Source of the DNA: Plantago major
Taxonomy: Eukaryota > Streptophyta > Magnoliopsida > Lamiales > Plantaginaceae
NCBI GenBank assembly: GCA_026545765.1
Contig: CM048844.1
Coordinates: 57,136,932 to 57,200,931 of the forward strand
DNA length: 64,000 nt
Reading direction: 5' to 3'
In this document: one piece after another, positions 10,672 through 21,247 of the stretch
How the letters are laid out: every line of letters starts with the position of its first letter
Position numbering within the stretch: the stretch's first letter is position 1
The notes under the pieces: generated by a model
Databases searched by the model: none
Told to the model about the DNA's origin: nothing
What the model saw: the letters and a program-made list of their open reading frames with translations, nothing else
Program-made: the position numbers and the translations under genes

Positions 10672-10686
10672 GGGGTATGCCCCGTG
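10672..10686 (+). other. Post-stop stem-loop, copy 1
   Basis: GGGGTATGCCCCGTG lies 9 nt after the stop of antisense ORF 1b. GGGG/CCCC arms enclose TATG. Downstream words (TATGTA, TTGGATC) also recur after antisense ORF 2. Confidence 0.7.
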
Positions 10687-11089
10687 AAACTTATGTAATG
10701 TCTTGGATCTGCATCTCTTTGTGGCATGGAACGTTGCCTTGAACAATGCTACTTTATTTTTTTATCCGTACTAATTGTCTGTAAAACAATATTTCCTGTA
10801 ATTTCGAGTTATTGCCTGCTTTTTGCTTTATTTGCTTCCGTCCATCGTTCGTATGCTTAACTATCATAAAACACACATCTGTAAAGGACACGGATCGCAG
10901 TAGATGGCGTCCGACGTAGAAGTCTAAACCATCATCTTTCCGATCCTCGGACTGTTCGCCCCTTGGGATGTGTAATTCTTCTAGAAGGAGGAAGGTGAAA
11001 CAGTGAAATAGTCATTATGACTACGTCTTTTCATCTCCCCATTCATCAGATGATCGACAAGTGGCGAGATCTTACGGACCTGTTGTGAC

Positions 11090-11097
11090 TATAAATA
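11090..11097 (+). promoter_or_regulatory. TATA box of antisense unit 2
   Basis: TATAAATA in GACTATAAATAAGG, about 98 bp before the ATG of the 93-codon ORF at 11195, a normal plant promoter-to-start spacing. Confidence 0.6.
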
Positions 11098-11194
11098 AGG
11101 GTGTGGTAATTCTTCCTTTTTTCACCGCTGTACCCTTCTCCATTCTGTTCTTTGTTTCATCGAGAACCTTCCACAAAAGCCGGAGTTTTCCAGG

Positions 11195-11476
11195 ATGTCA
11201 GAATCTGACGACGAGGAATATCAGCATTGGGTAAACTATGCTTGTGGGCACATGCATCCTCCAATTTCCCCGGGTACGGGGACCGTGGATGACCCAATCA
11301 TCCTTGATTTTGAGGGAGATCCCCCTCAATGTCCGGGAATAGCTAGGAGGCGAGCCGAGGAAGAGAGGGAGCGGACGCTGAAGTTGATCCGTAGGAGGAT
11401 CCGAATGCAGCAGCAGGCTCATCAGGGTCGAGGTGGTGGCTCGGAGTCCCAAGGCTCGACTTCCGGAATCTGGTAA
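11195..11476 (+). CDS. Antisense ORF 2: small acidic/basic protein, unknown function
   Basis: 93 codons, ATG 11195 to TAA 11474-11476, on the strand opposite to gag-pol. It starts MSESDDEEYQHW, carries GTVDDPIILDFE in the middle and then a strongly basic helix (RRRAEEERERTLKLIRRR), ending in a Gly/Ser/Gln tail. The start resembles that of antisense ORF 1a (MSGSDSQ, both in an AGGATGTC context). I recognise no family. A TATA box precedes it at 11090 and a stem-loop shared with unit 1 follows its stop. It could encode a small regulatory or nucleic-acid-binding protein, but that is only a guess from composition. Confidence 0.55.
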   Translation: MSESDDEEYQHWVNYACGHMHPPISPGTGTVDDPIILDFEGDPPQCPGIARRRAEEERERTLKLIRRRIRMQQQAHQGRGGGSESQGSTSGIW

Positions 11477-11487
11477 AGGAACAAGGC

Positions 11488-11502
11488 GGGGTATGCCCCG
11501 TG
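11488..11502 (+). other. Post-stop stem-loop, copy 2
   Basis: GGGGTATGCCCCGTG again, 12 nt after the stop of antisense ORF 2; here the stem extends to CGGGG/CCCCG. Identical in 15 positions to copy 1 at 10672-10686, although the coding sequences before them are unrelated. Confidence 0.75.
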
Positions 11503-11813
11503 GAAGTATGTACTTATCCTTGGACCTTTTCAGATTATATTTCTGTTATGTAAATGTTCGGATAATTTTGTCTATAAAATTCGAACTATTTTTCCTCGGA
11601 TGAGATCGCCATATTTTTCTTGTGCAAGCTTCGTCGGATTATATTGACGCACATATCTTTGTAAAATGACCAAGAAACTCGGACGTGGTTGATGGGCTTG
11701 TTTAGGCTTGATTGGATAAACCCGTCTGGCCCAACACTGTTCAACCCAAATGAATAGTTTAAGCCCATTGTCAACGTCGAAGTTACGGCGGACGCCTATT
11801 GGTTCGTTACTTC

Positions 11814-11821
11814 TATAAATA
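11814..11821 (+). promoter_or_regulatory. TATA box of antisense unit 3
   Basis: TATAAATA in TTCTATAAATACTCCG, the third such box on this strand between pol and the 3' LTR. Confidence 0.5.
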
Positions 11822-11912
11822 CTCCGAATCCCTCTTGGCCTTGGTCGTGCAAATCCAATTTCCAATTTCCATATCTATTCAATAGCAAGAAGATGATTTC
11901 TTGAATAGTTCC

Positions 11913-11984
11913 CCCCTCTTGACTCCCGTCCACTCTCAAGTCGGCGTTCATCCTGAGCTTGAGAGTGGCGTGGGTCTAGAGGGG
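11913..11984 (+). other. Long hairpin in the leader of antisense unit 3
   Basis: A perfect 11-bp inverted repeat, CCACTCTCAAG (11930-11940) and CTTGAGAGTGG (11958-11968), is nested inside an outer pair CCCCTCT (11913-11919) / AGAGGGG (11978-11984). Confidence 0.75.
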
Positions 11985-12029
11985 AAGATTGTTGAAGATC
12001 AGTCATAGAAAAGCATAGATCTCGATTTG

Positions 12030-12424
12030 AATGTATATCTGTCCGTCTCCTCTACTTTCTTCCAACCCCACTTTAGTGGTTCAAATCTCTCTTATATTGG
12101 AAATGGTTTCCGAATTTCAAGAGAGTTTGAGTCTCTAAAGCCGGTGAGGCAGAAATCTCTTCCTGCCCGTACTTTGTTTTCCCCGGGCACAGGATTTGCA
12201 ATGCCACGTTTTGGTGGTATCATGAGGGATTCCACCACGTTTAACAATTTTCCTGTGTGCAGGTAGATCGAGTTCCTGGCCTCCGCGGAAACCAGACTTG
12301 CCGCTCGACATGGAAGAAGCTTTTTCCGACGGGGGAACGATCTTTGCTGGGAGATGACGTATCTCCGGACGTTTCGCTTTTTCATATTGCGTCCGTAAGT
12401 CCGGATATCGATCCGAGATTGTAA
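12030..12424 (+). CDS. Antisense unit 3: possible two-exon small ORF
   Basis: A frame open to 12143 (ending FESLKP) can be joined to a frame running from 12263 to TAA 12422-12424 (VDRVPGLRGN to SPDIDPRL). The joining intron, 12144-12262, starts GTGAGGCAG and ends TTTCCTGTGTGCAG; its 119 bp are phase 0 at both ends. I could not find the in-frame ATG, so another upstream exon may exist. The protein is unrecognised. The predicted transcript would overlap the integrase end of pol (12700) in antisense if it ran only slightly further. Confidence 0.35.
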
Positions 12425-12699
12425 ATTGTACAGACAAGATTATGTATAATTCGTCTTTGTATGAATGAAATCTCTTTCTTTCCTTGTCATTAAACGAACG
12501 TTAAATCACATATGCATGGATCCAAAAATCACAAATCGAAAGATAGAGGTTGTATTGATTTGCCGAAAATTCAATTACAACTTGCGGGCTCTAAGGCCAA
12601 TGACAAAAGGATCGAAAAACAGAACTGGCGGAGTTCCGTGTAGTAAATTGTTGAAACTGAGATGACCAATCGATCTAAAGGCGATCCGCACAGTTATCT

Positions 12700-15158
12700 C
12701 TATGCATAGAACTTCTGAAGGTTCCTAGCATTCCACGGACGCTTGAGGGGATGTCCGTTCTCATCTTCTAATTCATAACTGCCATTCACTCTTGCGCCGA
12801 TAATCTTGTAGGGTCCTTCCCACTTGGGCTTGAGTTTTCCAATATTGTTCAAAATGTCGGCTCGTCGAAGCACAGGTCTCCGATTTGCAAGTTAGCCGCT
12901 CGAACGTTCCTGTTGTAGGTTCGGGCAGCAGTTGCCTGATACCTATGGATATTCGTCAGTGCCTCAGACCTTTTCTGTTCGAGCATGTCTAGGTCGAATA
13001 TCCGAGCTTCTCGGTTTGCATTGCCTTCGAACTCTTGGATCCTCAAAGTCTCAACGGCAATCTCGCATGTATGACTGCCTCCGAACCATATACCAAGGAG
13101 AATGGAGTTTCTTTGGTCGCAGTCCGTGCAGTAGTGCGATGAGCCCATAGCACGCCTTCCAGGTCGTCTGCCCAGCTTTCTCGGGAAGTTCTCAAGCCAT
13201 TCCTTGAGCCTACTGCCTGAGAACTGAGCGTCGTTATCCGAGACTAGAACTCTTGGTAGGCCGAAGCGGCAAATGATGTTCTTCCAAATGAAGGTCCGCA
13301 CTCGACTTTCCGTGATAGTCGCTACAGCCTCCGCTTCTACCCACTTGGTAAAATATTCCACCGCCACAATGAGAACTTTCTGCTGTTGGGTACCCCTCGG
13401 AAATGGTCCGACAATATCGATACCCCACTGATCGAACGGACACGCTATGATTGACGGAATCATAGGGTTCGTCGGACGATGTGGGATGTTTGCGTAATAT
13501 TGGCAATCATGACATCTCCGGGCTTGGTCGGCGGAATCTTTATCAATGGTGGGCCAATAGTAGCCTTGTCGTATGATTTTCTGGGCAAGAGTCCTTCCTC
13601 CGGAATGACTCCCACAGCTTCCGCTGTGTATCTCTCTCAGCACGGTTTGTGCTTCCTGTGGGTTCAAACATCTCAGGTGAGTCCCGGCAAAAGATCTCTT
13701 GTACAAATCATCACCCAGTATAAAGTATCTATTTGCTCGGCATTGCACGCTCCTTGATTCTTTCGGATCGACTGGCAAAGACCCGTCCTTGAGATAGTTA
13801 AAAATGTCAGTCATCCAGTTTCTTCCTGTGTCAACTATCATGACCGCCGAATTGGGACTCATGACGGATGAGTCAGTAATGGTGAGTAGGATTACTCTCC
13901 TCGTGTCTAGAGCCGCTGTAGCAGACGCGTATTTCGCCAAGGCATCAGCTCTTTCGTTCCAAGCTCTATCAAATTTTTCCAAGGTGAATTCCTCGAAATG
14001 GCTGGCCTCATTCTTGAGTAACTCAAGATACTTGATCATCGAAGGACCTTTTGTGGAAGAAGTCCCTGAAAATTGGGCTTCGACGAGCTGTGAGTCCGTG
14101 TATGCTTTGAGCTTCCGGGCTTGGAGTGCCTTGGCTAGACGCAGTCCCACTAAAAGTGCTTCATACTCAGCCTCATTATTGGTAACTTTGAACTCCAAAG
14201 AAATCGCATAGTCGAGTTCCGCGCCATCTGGGCTCTTAAGGTAGATTCCAATTCCTCCTACTCTTCCAGTGGAAGAACCATCCACTTCCAATGTCCAGAT
14301 ATCGGAAGGATGTTTTTGGGTTTGGAGATCTCCTGTGAGCTGCTGAGGTTCCGATCTTGGTTTCTCCCTTTCCGTGATTTCCGTTCTGATGTTGTCAGCA
14401 CCGGAGTTTCTGGGAACATCATCAAGAAGGAACATTTGGTTGACCCGAGTTTCCTTATCTGACAAAGAAAAGGGCCGATTGATGAACTGAGCCTCCTCGA
14501 GGTTTTCCTGATTGAACTTTGGCGGAACTGGCTTTCGGACTATATGCTTGGTGACTAGGCATTCGAGCACCTGCTTGTCAGGGACTTTCTCTGAATCCTC
14601 CTCTGGATATTCCGCTAGGAAGTCGGCGAGGACTTGAGCCTTTTTGGCTGACGGAGCCTGGTAGCAAATGTCGTACTCACTCAGCTCGATCGCCCACCTA
14701 GAGAGTCGTCCTGATTGATCGGGCTTTCCTAGGACCTGTTTCAAAGGTTCCGTAGTTAGTACCACTATTTTGTGAGACTTAAAATATGATCTCAACCGTC
14801 GGGCGGTGTAAACCAGAGCATACGCAAATTTCTCAATCTTCACATATCTTGTCTCCGCCCCAGCAAGGGCTTTACTAAGATAGTAGATTGGCAAATGATC
14901 ATTAGCTTGAATCCGTACTAGTACGGAACTCATTGCCTCTTCCGTGATTGCTAGGTAGAGGTAGAGTGGTTCTCCTTCCACGGGTTTGGAGAGCAGCGGA
15001 GGGGAATGGAGGTACTTTTTCAAATTCTCGAAAGCCTCAGAACATTCCGCGGTCCACTCAAAGCTCTCTCCTTTCCAGAGGATTTTGAAGAACGGAAGGT
15101 TCTTTTCTGCGGATCGGGAAATGAAACGACTTAAGGACATTAGATGCCCAATAAGCTA
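12700..15158 (-). pseudogene. pol: Gypsy pol, 3' half: RNase H, second RNase H, integrase
   Basis: Downstream continuation of RT, separated from it by an in-frame TAG (15156-15158) where relatives have Lys. The first RNase H is the usual LTR-element domain (SKALAGAETRYVKIEKFAYA). The second is an archaeal-type domain (VDGSSTGRVGGIGIYL, NNEAEYEALLVGLRLA, DSQLVEAQ, NERADALAK). Integrase follows: a zinc-binding region with CHDC, then WGIDIVGPFP with the first Asp and VSDNDAQF with the second. After LKEWLEN the sequence jumps to the region ESWADDLEGVLWAHRTTART in another frame, so the segment with the catalytic Glu is deleted (about 13185-13205). A further single-base loss near 12875 shifts the C-terminus, whose other frame ends FYA-stop at 12700. 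Confidence 0.9.
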
Positions 15159-16750
15159 TTGTACCTCATTGAGGTTCTTCGGATGGGGCAGATCTAGGAT
15201 TGCCTTGATCTTCTCAGGGTTTGCGCTTATCCCTCTTTCTGTGACCATGTACCCTAGAAACTTTCCTCCTTTCACCCCAAACGTACACTTTTCGGGGTTC
15301 AACTTCATTCCATATTTCCGAAGAATGGAAAAGCAATTGTTGAGATGCTCAATATGCTCTTCTTCAGTCTTACTTTTAACAAGCATATCGTCCACGTAGA
15401 CTTCCATAGTTTTGCCCAACTCCTCCTTGAACATCTTATTTACCAACCGTTGGTATGTAGCTCCCGCATTTTTTAACCCGAATGGCATCACCTTGAAGCA
15501 GTACACTCCTCCTGCCGCGAAGAAGGCTGTTTTCTTGATGTCGTCCTTGGCCATACGGATTTGATAGAAGCCCTGATATGCGTCCATGAAGCTTAGGAGT
15601 GCACATCCCGCAGTAGAATCTACCAACTGGTCTATGCGAGGTAGTGGATAAGGATCCTTCGGACAAAACTTGTTGAGCCTCGTGAAGTCATTACACATCC
15701 TCCACTTTCCTGGGGCCTTCTCGACAAGTACCACATTACAGACCCAGTCCGAGTACCTAACTTCTTCAATGTGCCCTGCTTTCAGGAGCCGATCAACTTC
15801 AGCGGATATGATTGCGTCCTTGACTGGGCCAAAGTCTTTACTCTTCTGTCGGATATATCTGATCGAGGGATCCATGTTCAGACGGTGAACAGTGACTCTC
15901 GGATCTATTCCCTTTAGATCATCGGTGCTCCAAGCAAATACATCCCTGTTGTCTCGGAGACAAGCAATAAGTTTCATTTCTACTTCTGCGCTCATCTCTA
16001 TTCCGATTCTAGTCTTCTTTTCCGGGCTCCCAACAACAATCTCGATTTCCTTGAGAGTTTCGTGAGGCTCGATCCGTGCAGTTCTAGGGAACTTCTCCTT
16101 CTGGCTTCCTACTCCTATCTGCGGATTCTCCTGCTTTGGCGGGAGAACAGCTTTCGGATCGAAGGTCACAGTGACTGCCATAATGGGGGCAGATGCCCTT
16201 CTCGTGGACATAATGTAACACTCCCAAGCTTCTCGGATGTTTCCCACCTCTTCTCCTACTCCGAAGGGAGTTGGGAATTTCATTCTGTTGTGTAAGGTGG
16301 ATGAAATAGCCCGGAATTGATTGAGTCCTGGGCGTCCAAAGATGGCGCTGTAGTCGAATGTCTGGTCAACCACAGCAAATCGGACTGACTGTGTGACTCT
16401 GACCAGGAAGGTTCCGAGTGAAACGTGTAACATAACACTTCCTAGTGGTCGAACAGTTCCTCCTCCAAACCCTAGTATAGAGGTGTGAACTCTGTCGTAG
16501 CGGATTCCTCCCAACTCCATCTGATCTAGGGTCCTCTTAGAAATGATATTCGAGGAACTCCCGGTATCCACCAGAATTTTGTTAACTCGATAAGTCGCGA
16601 TGTTCAATGAAACCACAAGAGGAACATCCGGGTTGTCAATCTCCTCGCCTCCTGCCGTAGGAGGGGGGATTTCGCTATCGTCGAAGGATATTGCATTTGT
16701 TCCTCGAATCGTGGGGGCACCATACGCCCTATCATTGTTCCGAAGATTTT
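15156..16750 (-). pseudogene. pol: Gypsy protease and reverse transcriptase
   Basis: Aspartic protease with the active-site word VDTGSSSNII near the start of the long ORF (16616 downward), followed by a linker and RT. RT motifs are in order: FMDAYQGFYQIRM, MPFGLKNAGATYQR and the catalytic YVDDMLVKS. The fold region looks uninterrupted from protease to the end of the RT thumb; it ends at the TAG 15156-15158. Upstream the frame stays open to a TAA near 16750. The gag-to-pol junction therefore cannot be read as one polyprotein here. Confidence 0.9.
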
Positions 16751-16970
16751 AGGCGGTCCGCTCTCTTGCATTCCTGCTATCACCTCCAGAGGGTCCGCCT
16801 GCGATAGTGTTGATCACTCCGCTGTACGGAGGGTTCTCCATCTCCATCTCATCGCCGTATCTGTACGGATATCCTTCCGTGCGCGGCGGATAGCCTACTG
16901 GCAGAGGTGGCAAAGGTAGGGGCGAGGTGGCGGGTCAATGGCGTTATCCTCCCTTCTCCGCTCCGTTCTA

Positions 16971-18731
16971 TCATGCCTGGAGGGCTCGTCCGCATATATG
17001 TGCTCCTTCAACTTGCCCTCTCTCACCAGGTGTTCGACCTCTGTTTTTTAACTGGATACAGTCGTCGGTCTCATGACCTCGGCTCTTGTGAAATTTGCAG
17101 TATCCTTTCGCATTTCTGTTTCTGCGATTATGGGATGGCTTGGGCCACTGGATGTCAAACTTTTTCTCAACAATGGTGGCCAAGATGTCGGATCTCGGCT
17201 TGTTGAGGCGCGTATAGTCCGCGAATCTCCTGGGCGGACTCCTCTCTCTGTAAATGCCCTTGTCTCTGTGATCTCTCTTTGGGTCAAACTTCCCCTGGCG
17301 TTGTTCTTGTCTTTGCGGTTCCTTCCCCTTCTTTGATCCTGCTCGGACTGGAACGTTCCTTCGGTATTCTTCTCCGTACATCACCTCCTCACAGATGTCA
17401 TCCAAGTGTTTTTCGCTCCTCACTTCCTGACTAGAGAGCTTCCTCCGCAGCTCGGAGTTGTAAGTATTAGCGTACAGGTGACGGACCCGTTCTTTAATAC
17501 TATGGGGCTCAACTCGGAGTACTTCCGTATTGAAGCGATCTAGAAAAGTTCAAAGATCTTCCTGCTCCCTTTGGATAACTTCGGCTCGGTGCTCCACGGT
17601 ACGTTTTCTTCTTTTTGATTTTCCGAACCGTGCTAAGAACTTAGAAGATAAATCTGCATACGACCTTATTGACTTGTTTGGCAAAGCGGTGTACTAATCC
17701 ATAGCCGTTCCAAAGAGGGTAGATGAGAACGTGAGAGCTTTAGTATTGTCACTCAGCCCCTTGGAATCCATCTTGCTGTTGTACCTTGTTAGGTGACCCA
17801 CGGGACAAGTATCCCCGTAATAGTATTCCAAGTTCGGAATCACTTGGTCCGAGTTTCTATTTCTTTCTTTTTCCCTCATGATGTCATCACACAGAGGATT
17901 TGGTGCGCTTGTAGTGATCTGCTCGTGGTCCTTTACCAGGCGTCTGAGGTTCAGAATTTGGGTTTCTAAAGCTTTTTGCTGGGCGTAGATTTCGTCTGAC
18001 CTCTCCTGTCCGTGGATGGACTGCGACATCAGCGGGGAGTTCGTCTAGCCGGACCACTGGAATGGTCTCCGCTACATGATCTCTGTCTCTCAGGGGGGCT
18101 TGTCACGGACCGCCTGGATGCCTGTTATCCCCTTCGTGGTACTCTCTCCTCCCATTCGGGCTTCCCTCACCCCGAACTTGCGAAGCAGAGGCCCATCGGT
18201 CTAGAAGGTTTTGCAAATCCTCATGGGGCAGCTGATCTCCCAACCTCTGTTGGATCGGACGCTGTCTGTTTCTTGACAATGCGGGCTCCGCTTGAACCGG
18301 AGTAGCCACTGGCGGAGTGGCTTGCTGAGGATGGGCATTGTTAGACCCTAGGCATCCTTGGATAATCGTGAGCAATCTATCAAACTGAGTTTCACTTAGT
18401 CCGAGGTCGCTTGTGCGGACAACGCGACCTTCGGGCATTGTAAACTGTTGTCCTGTGGTAGGGCCTTGAGCTTCTGCCGGAGAAACTCGTGCTACTCCTT
18501 CTCCATGGTCCGTAGGCATGACATTCACAGGGACACTTTGGCCTCCCCTAAGCGAGGCATCTCTTCCCTCATCCGAGGATGGGCTGGCGGTTCGCCCGTC
18601 GCTCGGATATCTCCCTTCCGGCGTTCCTTCCAGCCAATGCCCTTCGTCCCCGGTGGGCGGACGCCTCAAGGCGTGGTGGTGGAGTTCCTACGCCAAAGAA
18701 GACTAATCCGAAAGCTCTCGTTTCTAGCCAT
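16971..18731 (-). pseudogene. gag: Gypsy gag, several breaks
   Basis: Starts at ATG 18729-18731 (MARNESFRISLLW). The frame shifts near 18670, where the continuing frame reads RRPPTGDEGHWLEG. A second segment, 18029-17694, carries the conserved gag core (YYYGDTCPVGHLTRYNSKM) and stops at TAG 17694-17696 where relatives have Trp. A TGA at 17550-17552 is a further nonsense codon, of the kind produced by CGA to TGA change. The C-terminal part (17423-16971) is basic and has the zinc-binding motif CKFHKSRGHETDDC typical of Tat gag. At least three lesions make it non-functional. Confidence 0.85.
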
Positions 18732-18767
18732 TAGCACAACACAAACACAGACCTTTTTGTAAGTTTT

Positions 18768-18782
18768 CCACAGACGGCGCCA
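18768..18782 (-). promoter_or_regulatory. Primer binding site of the gypsy element
   Basis: On the - strand TGGCGCCGTCTGTGG lies 3 nt after the 5' LTR end. TGGCGCC matches the 3' end of a tRNA ending GGCGCCA; I did not fix which tRNA. Confidence 0.8.
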
Positions 18783-18785
18783 AAA

Positions 18786-19706
18786 TGTTGGGGGATAAAA
18801 CCTCAAACACCAACACTACTACTACCAGTAACCCAATCTAGGATCCGCCTCCTACTTGAAGTCCGAGCAAAGGCTTGTCCGAGCAAGAGTACCTGAAAGG
18901 ACTAAGTGGGGGGGTTAGAATGGGTTACCCAGATTGCCTAAGTCAATCCGGAAGGAGGCTATACTCAAAGGAGAGTTGAAAGCTCTCAATGCAATAGTAA
19001 TGGGAAAGGTTATGAAATCAAGGGTGCTTATGACTTAGGGGACCGCACAATTTCCTAGGGAATTCCACTTACCTTAAGGTCTTGGACCTTGTGTTATATT
19101 TATAGTTATATCATGCTTATGGAGTGGCCCATAAGATGATGCCAAGTGTATGCCTCAGATTTGGACACCAATGCTACCTTTGGCCCATGGCCCCTTGGTG
19201 AACAGTAATCCAATACTAGTTAATGGGCCTGGGAGGGTAGTTTGGACCTTTTCCTCTGAGAGTACTGTTCCGCATGTCGGGTCCGTGTAAGTCCCTCGGA
19301 CAGATCCGCATGATTGGTTGACTCTGTCCTGGGGTAACTCAAGGTGTCCGGACCTTAGAGTTCCACGGAAGCATCTCAGTGGTTCCGTCAAATACGTTTG
19401 GTCTTACTGTACTGGTGGCGTCCGAGATTCTCTCGTCCGGTCCGTTTAGCATCTTAGGACTGACAATTTGCGGTACTTAGGAGGACCAGGTAACCTTTTG
19501 TCAGGTTCGGAAGTCATCCATCTAGCTTGGTCGGACCAAGCTGAAATGGCGTGCTGACTTGTGAGTACTAGTTGACCTGAGATGGTTTCCTTTAGGACGG
19601 ACCACTCGAAGGTCGGACTAGCTTTGAATGGCTATCTCAGCCTTGATGCGCTCTAGGACACGCTCTATGGCGCCCTTAACGGATTGGACACATATCCGTA
19701 TCAACA
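18786..19706 (-). repeat. 5' LTR of the gypsy element (921 bp)
   Basis: Same length as the left LTR, with about 17 substitutions. The LTR TATA box on the - strand lies at about 19095-19104. AGTAG follows at 19707. Confidence 0.95.
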
Positions 19707-19711
19707 AGTAG
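19707..19711. repeat. Target site duplication AGTAG, right copy
   Basis: Partner of 5659-5663. Confidence 0.95.
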
Positions 19712-19721
19712 GAACATTACA

Positions 19722-19860
19722 AATAGTTAGCAGGACACCTCCAAATGGGTTGCTTGCTAGATGTCTCCCAATAGTTAGCACGACACTTCAAAATGGGTTG
19801 CTAGCTAGGTGTCTCTAAATAGTTAGCAGGACACCTCCAATTTGCTAGCAGGGTGTCTCA
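19722..19860. repeat. Minisatellite with 48-bp units containing inverted arms
   Basis: Three units begin AATAGTTAGCA: 19722-19769 and 19770-19817 (48 bp each), then 19818-19860 (43 bp). Each contains a GACACCT-like arm and an AGGTGTC-like arm, so each unit can fold on itself. More degenerate versions continue to about 19970. Confidence 0.8.
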
Positions 19861-19970
19861 AATAGTAGTTAGTAGTACATCTCCAAAATGATTTGTGGGA
19901 TACCTATCATGCTTTGCGGGAGACCTCCAAAAGCTTGTTGGGCACCTCTATAACAGTTATGAGGTGCCTC

Positions 19971-20559
19971 CGGCGAGATAGCTTCAACCGATTTGTGTTG
20001 CCAGTATGAATGTGGGTCTTTTCAGTGAATGGACCAATTAATTAGTAGCCTTGAAATGAGCCTATTGAGCAAATATAGTTATCATTCACTTGCATTCGAA
20101 AAATATTAATGGATTTGGCTGACATATTTCGACCATTGACCAATATGACAAAATTTTGTCAATACAATTATTTAATGAAAATAATACAAAAAATATAACT
20201 TTCAAAATTTTCATATAAGTTGGTGCGACCTAAAAATCATTCCTACTATAGTATAGTGATGTTAAATTACTCTCTACATCAATACTCCCATTCCATCTAA
20301 GTACTAGTTTTCTCTAGGATTTAGGAAAATCAGTTTGTAGAGTGTATTATACTAATAAAGTTATCAAGCGAATGTTTGGGGGGGGGGGGGGTACAGTGAA
20401 AAAATAGAAAATAGAAAGAATAAATAGTTGATTCCTTTCATGCTTATGATGTTTGTAATGGAACCCATAAATAGAAAGTTATGCAATTTTTAATGAAAAC
20501 ATGGTGTACAAATGACGTTTAAGTTTAGATAACAGAATATATAGTTGTAGTTGGGGTGT
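19971..20559. other. Non-coding AT-rich stretch
   Basis: No gene or repeat is supported apart from a G12-13 homopolymer near 20380-20392. Confidence 0.6.
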
Positions 20560-20955
20560 TAGGGAATTAACCGCTCGCGAAAAAGTCCGGTCAACGTTCA
20601 GATCGAGCTCGAGATCTGTTTAACGCGAGCTTGCTCGCGAGTAAGCTCGTCTCATTTTCGAGCTTGAATCGATCATCCTGGCATAATAATCGAAGCTCGT
20701 GAGCAATAATTAATTTAATATACATTTAAATTTATTTATTTATTTGCATGTACATAAATAAAAACCCTAAATTTTGGAACAAATGAATTCATTTTCGAGC
20801 TCTAACGAGTCGAGCGCTCACGAGCAAAAGCAAGTCGAGTTTTTCAAGCTGCTCGCGATCAACTCGATACTTTTACGAGTCGATCACGAGCAGGCTTAAA
20901 ATTTTGACGATCACTATACATTAAGCCAAACTCAACTCGGCTCGCCTCGTAAACA
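20560..20955. repeat. GAGCTCG-rich repeat with opposed ends
   Basis: Both ends are crowded with CGAGCTCG, GCTCGCGA and ACGAGTCGA words, with a plain AT-rich centre (20690-20780). Many plant genomes have dispersed repeats of this type. I see no clear terminal repeat or target duplication, so the class is open. Confidence 0.4.
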
Positions 20956-20975
20956 GCATTAGTTGAAGTGCATTA

Positions 20976-21226
20976 CTCCCTCCGTCCCGCAAAACTTCAT
21001 ACATTTGCCATTTTTAGCCGTCCCACAGAACTTCATACATTACCAAAAAAGGAAGCTACCCCACACCCAACAAATAATAAACAATCTCAACTTTACACTC
21101 AAATTACACCTTTTGCCATTAAAAGTACACTTTTTCCCACATTTTCTATATTCTATCATTACTCTAACTTTTTGCATAAAACTGCACGCTAACCCTAATG
21201 TATGAAGTTTTCCGGGACGGAGGGAG
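20976..21226. mobile_element. Stowaway-type MITE (251 bp)
   Basis: Perfect terminal inverted repeats CTCCCTCCGTCCC / GGGACGGAGGGAG flanked by TA (20974-20975 and 21227-21228), the target duplication of Tc1/mariner-related Stowaway MITEs. Internal sequence matches 32063-32310 in reverse orientation. Confidence 0.95.
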
Positions 21227-21247
21227 TACCATATGTAATGCCAAACT

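Larger units (their letters stand above)
5664..19706 (-). mobile_element. Complete Ty3/gypsy Tat-type element with antisense ORFs (14.0 kb)
   Basis: A full-length element transcribed on the - strand: 5' LTR 18786-19706, PBS, gag, protease-RT, RNase H, a second RNase H, integrase ending at 12700, then about 6.1 kb of extra DNA with ORFs in the opposite direction, polypurine tract and 3' LTR 5664-6584. Two consecutive RNase H domains, a gag zinc motif of the form CxFHx4GHx4C, and extra ORFs between pol and the 3' LTR are hallmarks of the Tat lineage (Retand/Ogre relatives). The LTRs differ at roughly 17 of 921 positions by my count, so insertion is fairly recent. All coding genes are nevertheless broken: nonsense codons, frameshifts and an integrase deletion. 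Confidence 0.95.

Noticed and set aside
13804-14211. 135-codon open frame on the + strand
   Set aside because: Opposite strand of the second RNase H domain of the gypsy pol; composition and position explain it.
20380-20392. G run as a possible G-quadruplex
   Set aside because: A single homopolymer without the four spaced G tracts needed for a clear motif.
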